Below are positions 8,068 through 14,758 of a stretch of DNA of 24,106 nt, one piece after another. Below the pieces are notes generated by a model. It saw nothing but the letters and a program-made list of their open reading frames with translations, searched no databases and was not told the origin of the DNA. Both the position numbers and the translations under genes were made by a program. The stretch comes from CAZESH01 sp964514665 (lineage in GTDB: Bacteria; Bacillota; Bacilli; Paenibacillales; KCTC-25726). Numbering within the stretch: the first letter of the stretch is position 1; every line of letters begins with the position of its first letter. The stretch lies in assembly GCA_964514665.1 (NCBI GenBank), contig CAZESH010000028.1:1-24106 (forward strand). The letters are read 5' to 3'.

Positions 8068-8099
8068 GATTCTTGCTCTGTCGTGGAGGAATTTCATAG

Positions 8100-8230
8100 T
8101 TCAGGGAATTCCCTTAGAAAAAAAGCAGGGATCTGCAGTTTTCGATCCGATCATCGGGTAATTTCCCTCACGGAAAATTCAGGGAAATCATATTGTGATA
8201 TCAGTGCTTCTCCCGATAACAATTTATCGG
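8100..8230. promoter_or_regulatory. Upstream region of the DoxX gene with recurrent AGGGAA palindromes
   Basis: The 228-nt gap from 8068 to 8295 has no gene but several symmetrical elements. AGGGAATTCCCT (8103-8114) is a perfect palindrome. ATTTCCCT (8161-8168) pairs with AGGGAAAT (8181-8188) across 12 nt. The nonamer TTCAGGGAA occurs at 8100-8108 and again at 8178-8186. CCGATAA (8213-8219) pairs with TTATCGG (8224-8230) across CAAT. Two weak promoter readings are possible: GTTTTC (8138-8143) with GGGTAA (8156-8161), which resembles a sigma-B promoter with a slightly short 12-nt spacer, and TTGTGA (8193-8198) with GATAAC (8215-8220). I cannot choose between them. Confidence 0.35.
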
Positions 8231-8295
8231 CGGCGGCGTTATCATTAAGCCATGGAAAACAAAAAAACAAATTCAAAGGAAAAAGGAAGGAATTG

Positions 8296-8826
8296 ATGAT
8301 CATGTTCAAATTTTTAAGGGAAAACAAATTCGCCTCCGTAATTTTAACCTTGCTTCGTCTGTATGTCGGATGGGAATGGTTGACAGCCGGCTGGCATAAA
8401 ATAACCGGCGCAAAAGCATTTGATGCCAGCGGATATCTGAAGGGGGCAATCGCCAAGCCGATACTGGACAAAGCGACGAATGAAGCGGTTTATCCGACTT
8501 TTGTCGCATTTCTGAAGCACATTGCACTGCCCAATGTCAAGCTGTTTAATATTCTGGTGCCGTGGGGAGAATTTCTGGTCGGCTTGGGGCTGCTGCTCGG
8601 AGCCTTCACAACCGCGGCAATCTTCTTCGGATTGCTGATGAACTTTATGTACTTGTTCGCCGGCACCCTGTCAAGCAATCCTTGGCTGATACTGCTTGGA
8701 AGTATAATTTTGGTAGCCGGAAGCAATGCCGGAAAAATCGGATTGGATTATTACATGCTTCCTTATCTGAAACGGGTATTGAATAAAAAGCGTGGAGACA
8801 AATCGGCTGATCCCTTTCATGCATAG
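8296..8826 (+). CDS. DoxX-family integral membrane protein
   Basis: A 176-residue membrane protein with four hydrophobic segments, at roughly residues 10-30, 80-105, 108-128 and 133-150. The pattern LRLYVGWEWLTAGWHKI in the first segment and PWGEFLVGLGLLLG in the second are what I associate with the DoxX/DoxD family, whose Bacillales members (CatD, MhqP types) are linked to quinone or thiol stress. That link is family knowledge, not shown here. The start is ATG 8296 (GGAAGG, 5 nt upstream) or ATG 8302 in the same frame (11 nt). The C-terminus is a short basic cytoplasmic tail. It is monocistronic, with a terminator directly downstream. Confidence 0.85.
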   Translation: MIMFKFLRENKFASVILTLLRLYVGWEWLTAGWHKITGAKAFDASGYLKGAIAKPILDKATNEAVYPTFVAFLKHIALPNVKLFNILVPWGEFLVGLGLLLGAFTTAAIFFGLLMNFMYLFAGTLSSNPWLILLGSIILVAGSNAGKIGLDYYMLPYLKRVLNKKRGDKSADPFHA

Positions 8827-8848
8827 AAGAACTTGCATCTTTTTCCGG

Positions 8849-8888
8849 GACGCTTGACGGGAAGGATTCCCGGTCAAGCGTCTTTTTT
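8849..8888 (+). terminator. Intrinsic terminator after the DoxX gene
   Basis: GACGCTTGACGGGAA (8849-8863) pairs with TTCCCGGTCAAGCGTC (8868-8882) with a single bulged base around the loop GGAT, followed by six T (8883-8888). It starts 23 nt after the DoxX stop. Strong Rho-independent terminator. Confidence 0.92.
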
Positions 8889-8917
8889 CATAGCAACGCA
8901 TAGGCTCATTCTTAGGC

Positions 8918-8945
8918 TTGAAGTCCCGCCGGTGTATGTTACAAT
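8918..8945 (+). promoter_or_regulatory. Promoter for the epimerase/oxidoreductase pair
   Basis: TTGAAG (8918-8923) and TACAAT (8940-8945) are separated by 16 nt, and TG at 8937-8938 makes an extended -10. This is the best sigma-A-type promoter in the window. Transcription would begin near 8952, leaving a leader of about 75 nt before the ATG at 9028. Confidence 0.6.
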
Positions 8946-8983
8946 GCAATTGAAATAGTCATTAAGCCGGTGATTCGACAGCG

Positions 8984-8998
8984 TTCGAGCGACTCGAA
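8984..8998. repeat. Inverted repeat in the leader of the epimerase gene
   Basis: TTCGAG, CGA, CTCGAA forms a perfect 6-bp inverted repeat around a 3-nt centre; a further TTCGA half-site lies at 8974-8978. It sits about 40 nt downstream of the -10 and 30 nt upstream of the start codon, where a bound repressor could act as a roadblock. No regulator can be named. Confidence 0.3.
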
Positions 8999-9027
8999 AT
9001 GCCGCAGGCAGATGAGGGGTGAACGTG

Positions 9028-9930
9028 ATGGGAAGAGTCCTGATTACAGGGGTGAACGGAGCCATAGGCAGTTTTTTGGCCGCTTATTTGCTTGACAGAG
9101 GGTTCGATGTTTACGGTTCCCTGCGGCGTCCATATGCCGGTTTGACGCTTCCGATTGAACGAAACAAGACGATTGTGATCGATCTTGGCGAAGATAAGCC
9201 GTACCGGCTTCCCGAAGAGTTGGATGCGGTGGTTCATTGCGCCGCCGCCACATCGGAAACGACGACCGATCCGGAATTATCGAGGCGGGTCAACGTGGAT
9301 GGCACGGCCAGGCTGATCGAAGCCAGTATCAAGGCAAAAGCGAAACGTTTCATTTTTTTCTCGACGATGTCCGCCAACCCCCGGAACCCTTCCAATTATG
9401 CTCGCACCAAGCTGGAAGCGGAATCTGTCGTACGTGCCGCGAAAGCTTTGGATCACGTGATTCTTCGCCCCGGACTTGTGATATCTTCTTCGTCCAGGGG
9501 GATTTTCAATAAAATGGCAGCCTATGTGAGGGTGCTGCCGCTTATTCCGATTATAGGCAACAACGACAAGCTTGCCACAATATCGATAGCAGATTTAAGC
9601 TGCGCAGTGGAAGCGTCGATTGTTACACAAGAAGCTGCGGGACTTGCGATCGATGTATGCGCCGATGAGTCGCTGAGTCTCAAGCGGATTGTCCGGGTGA
9701 TTGCCGAATACAATCGGAAAAAGGTGCTTTGTGTGGTCATTCCATACTGGCTGGCTTTGTTCGCAGCGCAAGCTGCCGCAGCTGTGAAGCTGCCGATTTT
9801 GACCAAAGACAATGTATATGGGCTGAAATACGCCAGAGCGGCGGATCCTGCGCTTCTTCAGGACGTACTGGGAATCACGGCGGAAAAATTCGAGACTGTG
9901 ATGGCGGGACAAAGGGGAGAGCGGAGATGA
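9028..9930 (+). CDS. Extended-SDR NAD(P)-dependent epimerase/dehydratase
   Basis: A 300-residue extended short-chain dehydrogenase of the type acting on nucleotide sugars. The Rossmann motif TGVNGAIG (G8, G11, G14) is followed by VVHCAAATSE, then FFSTMSA and the catalytic Y124-x3-K128 (YARTK), and VILRPGLV. The C-terminal part carries a hydrophobic stretch (WLALFAAQAAAAVKLPIL), common in SDRs from polysaccharide clusters. ATG 9028 is preferred with AGGGG (9015-9019) 8 nt upstream; in-frame GTG codons at 9019 and 9025 are alternatives. The stop overlaps the next start (ATGA), so it is coupled to the FAD oxidoreductase. Its substrate cannot be read from the sequence; a UDP- or GDP-sugar for the downstream glycan operon is an inference from location. 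Confidence 0.82.
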   Translation: MGRVLITGVNGAIGSFLAAYLLDRGFDVYGSLRRPYAGLTLPIERNKTIVIDLGEDKPYRLPEELDAVVHCAAATSETTTDPELSRRVNVDGTARLIEASIKAKAKRFIFFSTMSANPRNPSNYARTKLEAESVVRAAKALDHVILRPGLVISSSSRGIFNKMAAYVRVLPLIPIIGNNDKLATISIADLSCAVEASIVTQEAAGLAIDVCADESLSLKRIVRVIAEYNRKKVLCVVIPYWLALFAAQAAAAVKLPILTKDNVYGLKYARAADPALLQDVLGITAEKFETVMAGQRGERR

Positions 9931-11432
9931 AAATAGCGGTGATCGGTTCGGGACCGGCAGCCGCCGGAGCCTGCCTCGGTTTGCTCGACAGCGGCAAAAG
10001 CCTTGATATCACGGTTTTTGATATCGGCAGAAAGCTGGGCAAATCGACTGCGCCGTTGTTGAAGCGCAAGCCGAAGTGGGAGCGGAACGTTTATGCCGGG
10101 CTGCACAAGGAAATAGGCAAAGCAGGCGGAGGCTGGATTCCGGAAAAATCCTATTTCGGCAATTTTGCCGACAAGTACACGCAGCTTCCTATCTATAAAA
10201 GCGACATGTTCGGGGGACTGAGCAAATTTTGGGGAGCCAGCTTCCTGCCTTTTACTGAAAACGATTTACAGCAATGGCCGGTTTCGCTCAATCTGCAGCC
10301 TTATTACAAAAAATTGCTGTCCCATATCCGCATTGCCGGAGCCGAAGATCGGCTGGAGTCGTATTTTACGCCGCACCTGTATAATGAAAGCCCTCTTAGA
10401 TTGCCGAAGGTTTTCAGACGCATGGAGGCAGCGCTCAATCGCAATCCGGCGGCATCGGTCATTGCCGGGAACCCGCGTCTGGCGGTGGCCAATTCCGGAG
10501 ACGCAGGCTGCACCTATTGCGGGCACTGCTTCTACGGCTGCTACAACGATTCCATCTATTCGGCCGATCAAACGCTGGAAAAGCTGATTGCCGATAAAAG
10601 CATCCGCTATGTCCCGGGAAAACGGCTGATACGCTATAAACCGGCGTCAGCCTCAGGCGTCGAAATCACTTTGCAGGATATTGACCGCTCCATGCCTGAG
10701 ACCCATCTTTTTGACAAATTGTACGTCGCGGCAGGCTGCATCGAAACAACGAGGGTTGTTTCTCAATCTACAGGCGAATATCAGTTTCCGATTATCGAAA
10801 ATCCGATGTTTCATGTGCCGATATTGTACACCGGTGCGGTGAAGCACGCGGAATTTCGCGAGCACATCGCCTTGAACAATTTGTTGATCGGGATTTTACC
10901 GGGCAGCGGGATCGAAAACTATGTGCATATGCAGGTTTATCCGATCAACATTTATTTATGGAACCATTTTTTCTCCAAGTTTTTCTCCGCTTCCGGGCCA
11001 AGTCTTGCCGAATTGGCGCAGAAAACTATCGGAAAGCAGATTTACATGGCGCTGTTCTATCTGCATGGCGATTATACAAAAGGCAGCACGCTGCGCTTTT
11101 CCGGGCAGGAGGAGAACCTCCGTTTCACTTATGCCGAAGAAACGCTGCGGCAGGCCAAGCTTGCGCTGGAGCAATTGTCAAGTGCGTTTAAAGGATCGGG
11201 CTTTCATCTGTTGAAAGCGTGGATGTCCCCGCTGCCGGCTGGCGGAAGCTATCATTATGCGGGAACATTGCCGTTAGGAGATTCTCAATATGCTGCTGCA
11301 GATTTGGGGGAGATCGCCAAAAACGTCTATATTTGCGATTCTGCTTCATTTCCGTCCATTCCGTCGCAAAACCATTCTTATTCCATCATGGCCAATGCTT
11401 TTCGCGTTGCCGAACAGTCTGTCCTGTCATGA
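9927..11432 (+). CDS. GMC-like FAD-dependent oxidoreductase with a CxxCxxCxxxC motif
   Basis: A 501-residue flavoprotein. The N-terminus has the FAD dinucleotide-binding motif VIGSGPAAAGA. The C-terminal GMC half shows HYAGTLPLG, then VYICDSASFPSIPSQNHSYS and a final MANAFRVAEQ, giving the usual catalytic His and Asn/His positions. In between, C195, C198, C201 and C205 form CTYCGHCFYGC. Similar cysteine clusters occur in some bacterial GMC proteins and have ferredoxin-like spacing; whether a metal or an Fe-S cluster is bound is unknown. No signal peptide is present. GGGGAGAG (9913-9920) precedes the ATG, which overlaps the epimerase stop codon. With the epimerase it probably forms a two-gene sugar or alcohol oxidation unit. 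No clear terminator follows. Confidence 0.8.
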   Translation: MKIAVIGSGPAAAGACLGLLDSGKSLDITVFDIGRKLGKSTAPLLKRKPKWERNVYAGLHKEIGKAGGGWIPEKSYFGNFADKYTQLPIYKSDMFGGLSKFWGASFLPFTENDLQQWPVSLNLQPYYKKLLSHIRIAGAEDRLESYFTPHLYNESPLRLPKVFRRMEAALNRNPAASVIAGNPRLAVANSGDAGCTYCGHCFYGCYNDSIYSADQTLEKLIADKSIRYVPGKRLIRYKPASASGVEITLQDIDRSMPETHLFDKLYVAAGCIETTRVVSQSTGEYQFPIIENPMFHVPILYTGAVKHAEFREHIALNNLLIGILPGSGIENYVHMQVYPINIYLWNHFFSKFFSASGPSLAELAQKTIGKQIYMALFYLHGDYTKGSTLRFSGQEENLRFTYAEETLRQAKLALEQLSSAFKGSGFHLLKAWMSPLPAGGSYHYAGTLPLGDSQYAAADLGEIAKNVYICDSASFPSIPSQNHSYSIMANAFRVAEQSVLS

Positions 11433-11499
11433 TTGATTGAGACCGGCTGCAATCCGGGACAGGCATACTAGTTATTCATAATTCAGGCAAATAATGCCG

Positions 11500-11640
11500 G
11501 AATTTGTTGGAATCTGTTGTATAATATAAGAGATAATAGTAAACTTACAATGAGTTTAGAAAAAATTGTCGTTTTTATGTTAGGTCTTTAGTCCTTTTTT
11601 GTCTTTAATTATGAAGGCGAAATAGTTTATAATAAAATCA
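11500..11640 (+). promoter_or_regulatory. AT-rich leader of the polysaccharide operon
   Basis: The 220-nt gap before the PelF gene is markedly AT-rich compared with its flanks. It contains TATAAT at 11520-11525 and again at 11628-11633, but neither has a convincing -35 at 16-18 nt. An inverted repeat TAAACT (11540-11545) / AGTTTA (11553-11558) lies between them. The promoter of the nine-gene operon is expected here. I looked for a GEMM-type c-di-GMP riboswitch, given the HD-GYP gene in the operon, and saw none. Confidence 0.4.
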
Positions 11641-11652
11641 GGTGATTCGAAG

Positions 11653-13422
11653 ATGAGTGATAAAATAATCGTCATGCTTTCCACGGAGGGGACCTATCCT
11701 TTCCATCAGGGAGGCGTAAGTACCTGGTGCGACATTCTCGTCAATGAGCTGCAGGATGTCGAATATATCATATACAGCGTACTCATGGATCCTTTTGTCA
11801 CTCTTAAATTCGAACTGCCGAAAAACGCCAAGCTGATCAAGATGCCGCTTTGGGGCACGGAAGAACCAAGCGAGCACTTGTCCACACCTTTCTCGGCAAA
11901 CTATTTGGCGAAAAAGCGGACAACGCCGAAGGTGATTCGCGAGCATTTTATTCCGCTCTTTCGAGAAATGATAGAAGAGTTTATTTCGGAGAATAAAAAA
12001 CCCCATCATTTAGGCGAAATTTTATTGAATTTGCATGAATATTTGCAAACCTACGAATACAAGGTCAGTTTTAAATCCGAAGAAACCTGGTCCGTATATA
12101 AAGAAATCATTTTTCGCCATCACGCGGATGCAAGCAACAAACTGGCAAGGCCGGATTTGTACTGCTTGATTCAAAGCTTGGGTTGGGTATACCGTTTTAT
12201 GAATATCGTCAATACGCCTGTTCCCAAGGCTCATGTGACGCATGCTTCGGCCGCCGCCTTTTGCGGCATTCCCGGCGTGCTGGCCAAATTGAAGCATAAA
12301 ACTCCCCTGCTGTTGACCGAACACGGCATATACTTAAGAGAACAATATTTGTCATTGGGCAAAAGGGAATATTCTTCCTTTCTGAATACATTTTTGATTC
12401 GCATGATTCATTCCATTACCGGTCTCAATTATGCTTTTGCCGATCAAGTTTCGCCTGTGTGCGAATACAACACGCGATGGGAGAAAAAGTTCGATGTTCC
12501 TCCCGAACGCATTCAGGTCATCTATAATGGCGTGAACAAATCCGTGTTCAAGGAAGCGGCTCCCGTGGTTCATCCGCAGCCGACGGTCGTTACCGTAGCG
12601 AGGATCGATCCGTTGAAAGATATCTTGACCTTAATCAAATCTGCGGCACTGGTTAAGGCGGAAATTCCCGACGTCAAATTTATCGTATACGGTTCCGTAT
12701 CGGTAGAAGACTACTATAAAGAATGTCTGAAATTGGTAGAAAAGCTGGAGCTTGTCGAGACGGTTGTTTTTGCCGGTCATGTCACCAATATGTCGGCCGC
12801 ATACGAAAGCGGCGATGTGATTGCGCTGACCAGCATATCCGAAGCATTTCCGTATTCCGTGGTGGAAGCGATGATGACGGGCAAACCGGTCATATCCACC
12901 GATGTCGGCGGCATCAGGGAAGCGTTGGATCAGACGGGAATCATGGTGAATCCCCGCGATTACGAGGCACTTTCCGAGGGAATTGTCAGGCTGCTTTCGA
13001 ATTCGCAGCTGCGTCTGACACTTGGTCAGGAGGCCAGGGAGAGAGCGCTCAGTTACTTTACTCAGGAAAAGGTGCTGGAGCTTCATCTGAAGAGCTACAT
13101 CAAGCTTGCGCTTGATGTCGAGGAGCAAGCTGCTCCGGCGAAAGCGGACGACAAGGCCGGCGTGATGTCCAGAGCGCAGCGCATTCGCAGACAGCGCTTG
13201 TTCTTGGAGAGAGGCTACGCTTTTAAGGCCAATAAGCTGTATAAAGATGCGATCCGGCATTTTCACCTGGCCGTCATGGAAGATCCGCAATCGCCGTCTG
13301 CTCCGATTATGCTGATGGAAATCAGCGATTGCTACAATTGTCTGGGTGAATATGACAAAGCGTTTGCCGCCCTTGAAAAACAGGAAGCGTTGAGGCTGCT
13401 GCTTGAAAATTCAACGGCATGA
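11653..13422 (+). CDS. pelF: PelF-type GT4 glycosyltransferase with C-terminal TPR-like segment
   Basis: A 589-residue cytoplasmic glycosyltransferase. The opening STEGTYPFHQGGVSTWCD is the hallmark of the PelF family (DUF3492 plus GT4), the polymerase of the Pel polysaccharide, which uses UDP-sugars. The second Rossmann domain has VARIDPLKDI and the GT4 nucleotide-binding E397-x7-E405 (SEAFPYSVVEAMMTGKPV), then STDVGGIREAL. From about residue 515 the sequence changes to a helical segment with KANKLYKDAIRHFHLAVMED and NCLGEYDKAFAALEK, which reads as about two TPR repeats and is extra compared with a plain PelF. AGGTGA (11640-11645) precedes the ATG by 7 nt. It is the first gene of a nine-gene operon. 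The glycan made need not be authentic Pel. Confidence 0.9.
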   Translation: MSDKIIVMLSTEGTYPFHQGGVSTWCDILVNELQDVEYIIYSVLMDPFVTLKFELPKNAKLIKMPLWGTEEPSEHLSTPFSANYLAKKRTTPKVIREHFIPLFREMIEEFISENKKPHHLGEILLNLHEYLQTYEYKVSFKSEETWSVYKEIIFRHHADASNKLARPDLYCLIQSLGWVYRFMNIVNTPVPKAHVTHASAAAFCGIPGVLAKLKHKTPLLLTEHGIYLREQYLSLGKREYSSFLNTFLIRMIHSITGLNYAFADQVSPVCEYNTRWEKKFDVPPERIQVIYNGVNKSVFKEAAPVVHPQPTVVTVARIDPLKDILTLIKSAALVKAEIPDVKFIVYGSVSVEDYYKECLKLVEKLELVETVVFAGHVTNMSAAYESGDVIALTSISEAFPYSVVEAMMTGKPVISTDVGGIREALDQTGIMVNPRDYEALSEGIVRLLSNSQLRLTLGQEARERALSYFTQEKVLELHLKSYIKLALDVEEQAAPAKADDKAGVMSRAQRIRRQRLFLERGYAFKANKLYKDAIRHFHLAVMEDPQSPSAPIMLMEISDCYNCLGEYDKAFAALEKQEALRLLLENSTA

Positions 13423-13465
13423 CTGCATATCTTCAAAAAATAACAGGATGAGGAGGGCGTCCGGT

Positions 13466-14752
13466 ATGAGAACCCATTGGAAGCGATCGTGGATAGGCTA
13501 CAAAAAATCATCGGTTTTGCTGCAGCTTTCACGGCTGGACGTCCGCTTCAAGACTTCCAAAAAAGAACTTGTCAGTCAGCTGCAGAGGCTTCAAAGCGAA
13601 CTCGACGAGATGAAGAAGCAATCGGATGCGCCGTTGGCAGAGAAGCATCAGATAGCTGGGTTCAATACAGCTTCCGCGGCAGTTTCGCCGGATGGAATTG
13701 GCGATGAGGATCGAAAGGTTTATCAACCACACGGCCTCCACACCGTTTTGTTCGGCTTGAACATGCGCTCGGTTGACAAATATATCAAACAATCCATCCG
13801 TCTGCAGAACGAAGAGCTTCGCAATATCCAAGCGCAACTGAATGCTGTTGCGCAGGAGCATGCATTGTGGTCAGAGAGCTGTGCAGTTTCAGACGAAGCT
13901 CCTGCTGAAGCTCCAATCGCTCCGCCAACGCCTGATGCTGCTGCTTTGACAAGCGCCGAAGCTGAGCATGAGCTATCGGCTCCTGCGAACGAAGCAAGCG
14001 CTGCATGGGTTGAGGAAGCGGCAGCCGTCGAGGAAGGCGTTTCAAGCGAAGTCGAAGCTAAGCAGGCAATGCAGGACGTTTGGGTGGATGAACCGGCTCA
14101 GGCTGAACAGCCGGATAGTAACGTGAAATTCGGCAGAGTGGTGGCCTTTCCCATACGGATGGAAGGGAAAAGTGATGCCGCCGTTGAAGGCGATAAAGAA
14201 AACGTTGAGGAAAACCGCACCGGGTCCCTGAATCCTCCTAAACCGTCCACAAAACCGAAAGTTGTCGGAATGGGCTTTTGGGAAGATGCGGATGACTATT
14301 TGGAGAAGATTTTGCAGGAATCGGAAAGTCAAAGCTCCGCGGCATTGGAACCATCTGCTGCAAGCGCTGCGGCGGAACTTCCGCGGCACAAAAGACCGGC
14401 AAGATCAGCTGCTGATGCCAATGGCAGCCCCGCCTCTGCAGCGGAAGGCAGCAGCGGAGTGAAAATAAACGAGACGCCGCCCGTTCAAGAGCCGCGTCCG
14501 GATGATGCGAGCGCCGATCTCCGCGAAGACGGCCATGCAGCGGGAAGCGCCGCCGTATCCAAGGAAATCCGCCAACTGCGGACAAGATACATTGTCGGCA
14601 AAATAGCGGGAGAAAATTTGTATGACAGAAGCGGCAGAATGATTGTTGCCAAAGGAGAAGCGATCACCGATGCGGTCTTGGATACGGCCGATCGGGAGGG
14701 AAAGCTCGCCGAGCTGATTGTCAACATGATTATTCCGGGACTGGGAGAGTAG
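13466..14752 (+). CDS. Hypothetical Ala/Glu-rich cytoplasmic protein of the Pel-like operon
   Basis: I do not recognise this 428-residue protein. AGGAGGG (13451-13457) lies 8 nt before the ATG, so it is clearly translated. It has three parts: a basic N-terminus and coiled coil (about 30-52, KKELVSQLQRLQSELDEMKK); a short motif LFGLNMRSVDKYIKQSIRLQ (95-114) that recalls the start of DivIVA-type domains (weak resemblance), followed by another coiled coil; then about 220 residues of low-complexity Ala, Glu, Ser and Pro. The last 61 residues (368-428) look folded: TRYIVGKIAGENLYDRSG, then MIVAKGEAITDAVLD. No membrane segment or signal peptide is visible. Its place between the PelF and PelG-like genes suggests a scaffold or regulator that links the cytoplasmic transferase to the membrane exporter; this is inference. 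Confidence 0.8.
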   Translation: MRTHWKRSWIGYKKSSVLLQLSRLDVRFKTSKKELVSQLQRLQSELDEMKKQSDAPLAEKHQIAGFNTASAAVSPDGIGDEDRKVYQPHGLHTVLFGLNMRSVDKYIKQSIRLQNEELRNIQAQLNAVAQEHALWSESCAVSDEAPAEAPIAPPTPDAAALTSAEAEHELSAPANEASAAWVEEAAAVEEGVSSEVEAKQAMQDVWVDEPAQAEQPDSNVKFGRVVAFPIRMEGKSDAAVEGDKENVEENRTGSLNPPKPSTKPKVVGMGFWEDADDYLEKILQESESQSSAALEPSAASAAAELPRHKRPARSAADANGSPASAAEGSSGVKINETPPVQEPRPDDASADLREDGHAAGSAAVSKEIRQLRTRYIVGKIAGENLYDRSGRMIVAKGEAITDAVLDTADREGKLAELIVNMIIPGLGE

Positions 14753-14758
14753 AAGCAG

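Noticed and set aside
8161..8188. ATTTCCCT/AGGGAAAT hairpin as a terminator
   Set aside because: Spacer of 12 nt, weak AT-ended arms and no T-run after it; an operator is more plausible.
7948..8295. Upstream extension of the DoxX frame
   Set aside because: It overlaps the esterase end and the terminator at 8034-8067; a ribosome binding site precedes 8296.
11433..11652. c-di-GMP riboswitch in the leader of the pel-like operon
   Set aside because: None of the conserved GEMM core segments could be found, and the region is too AT-rich to fold into that structure.
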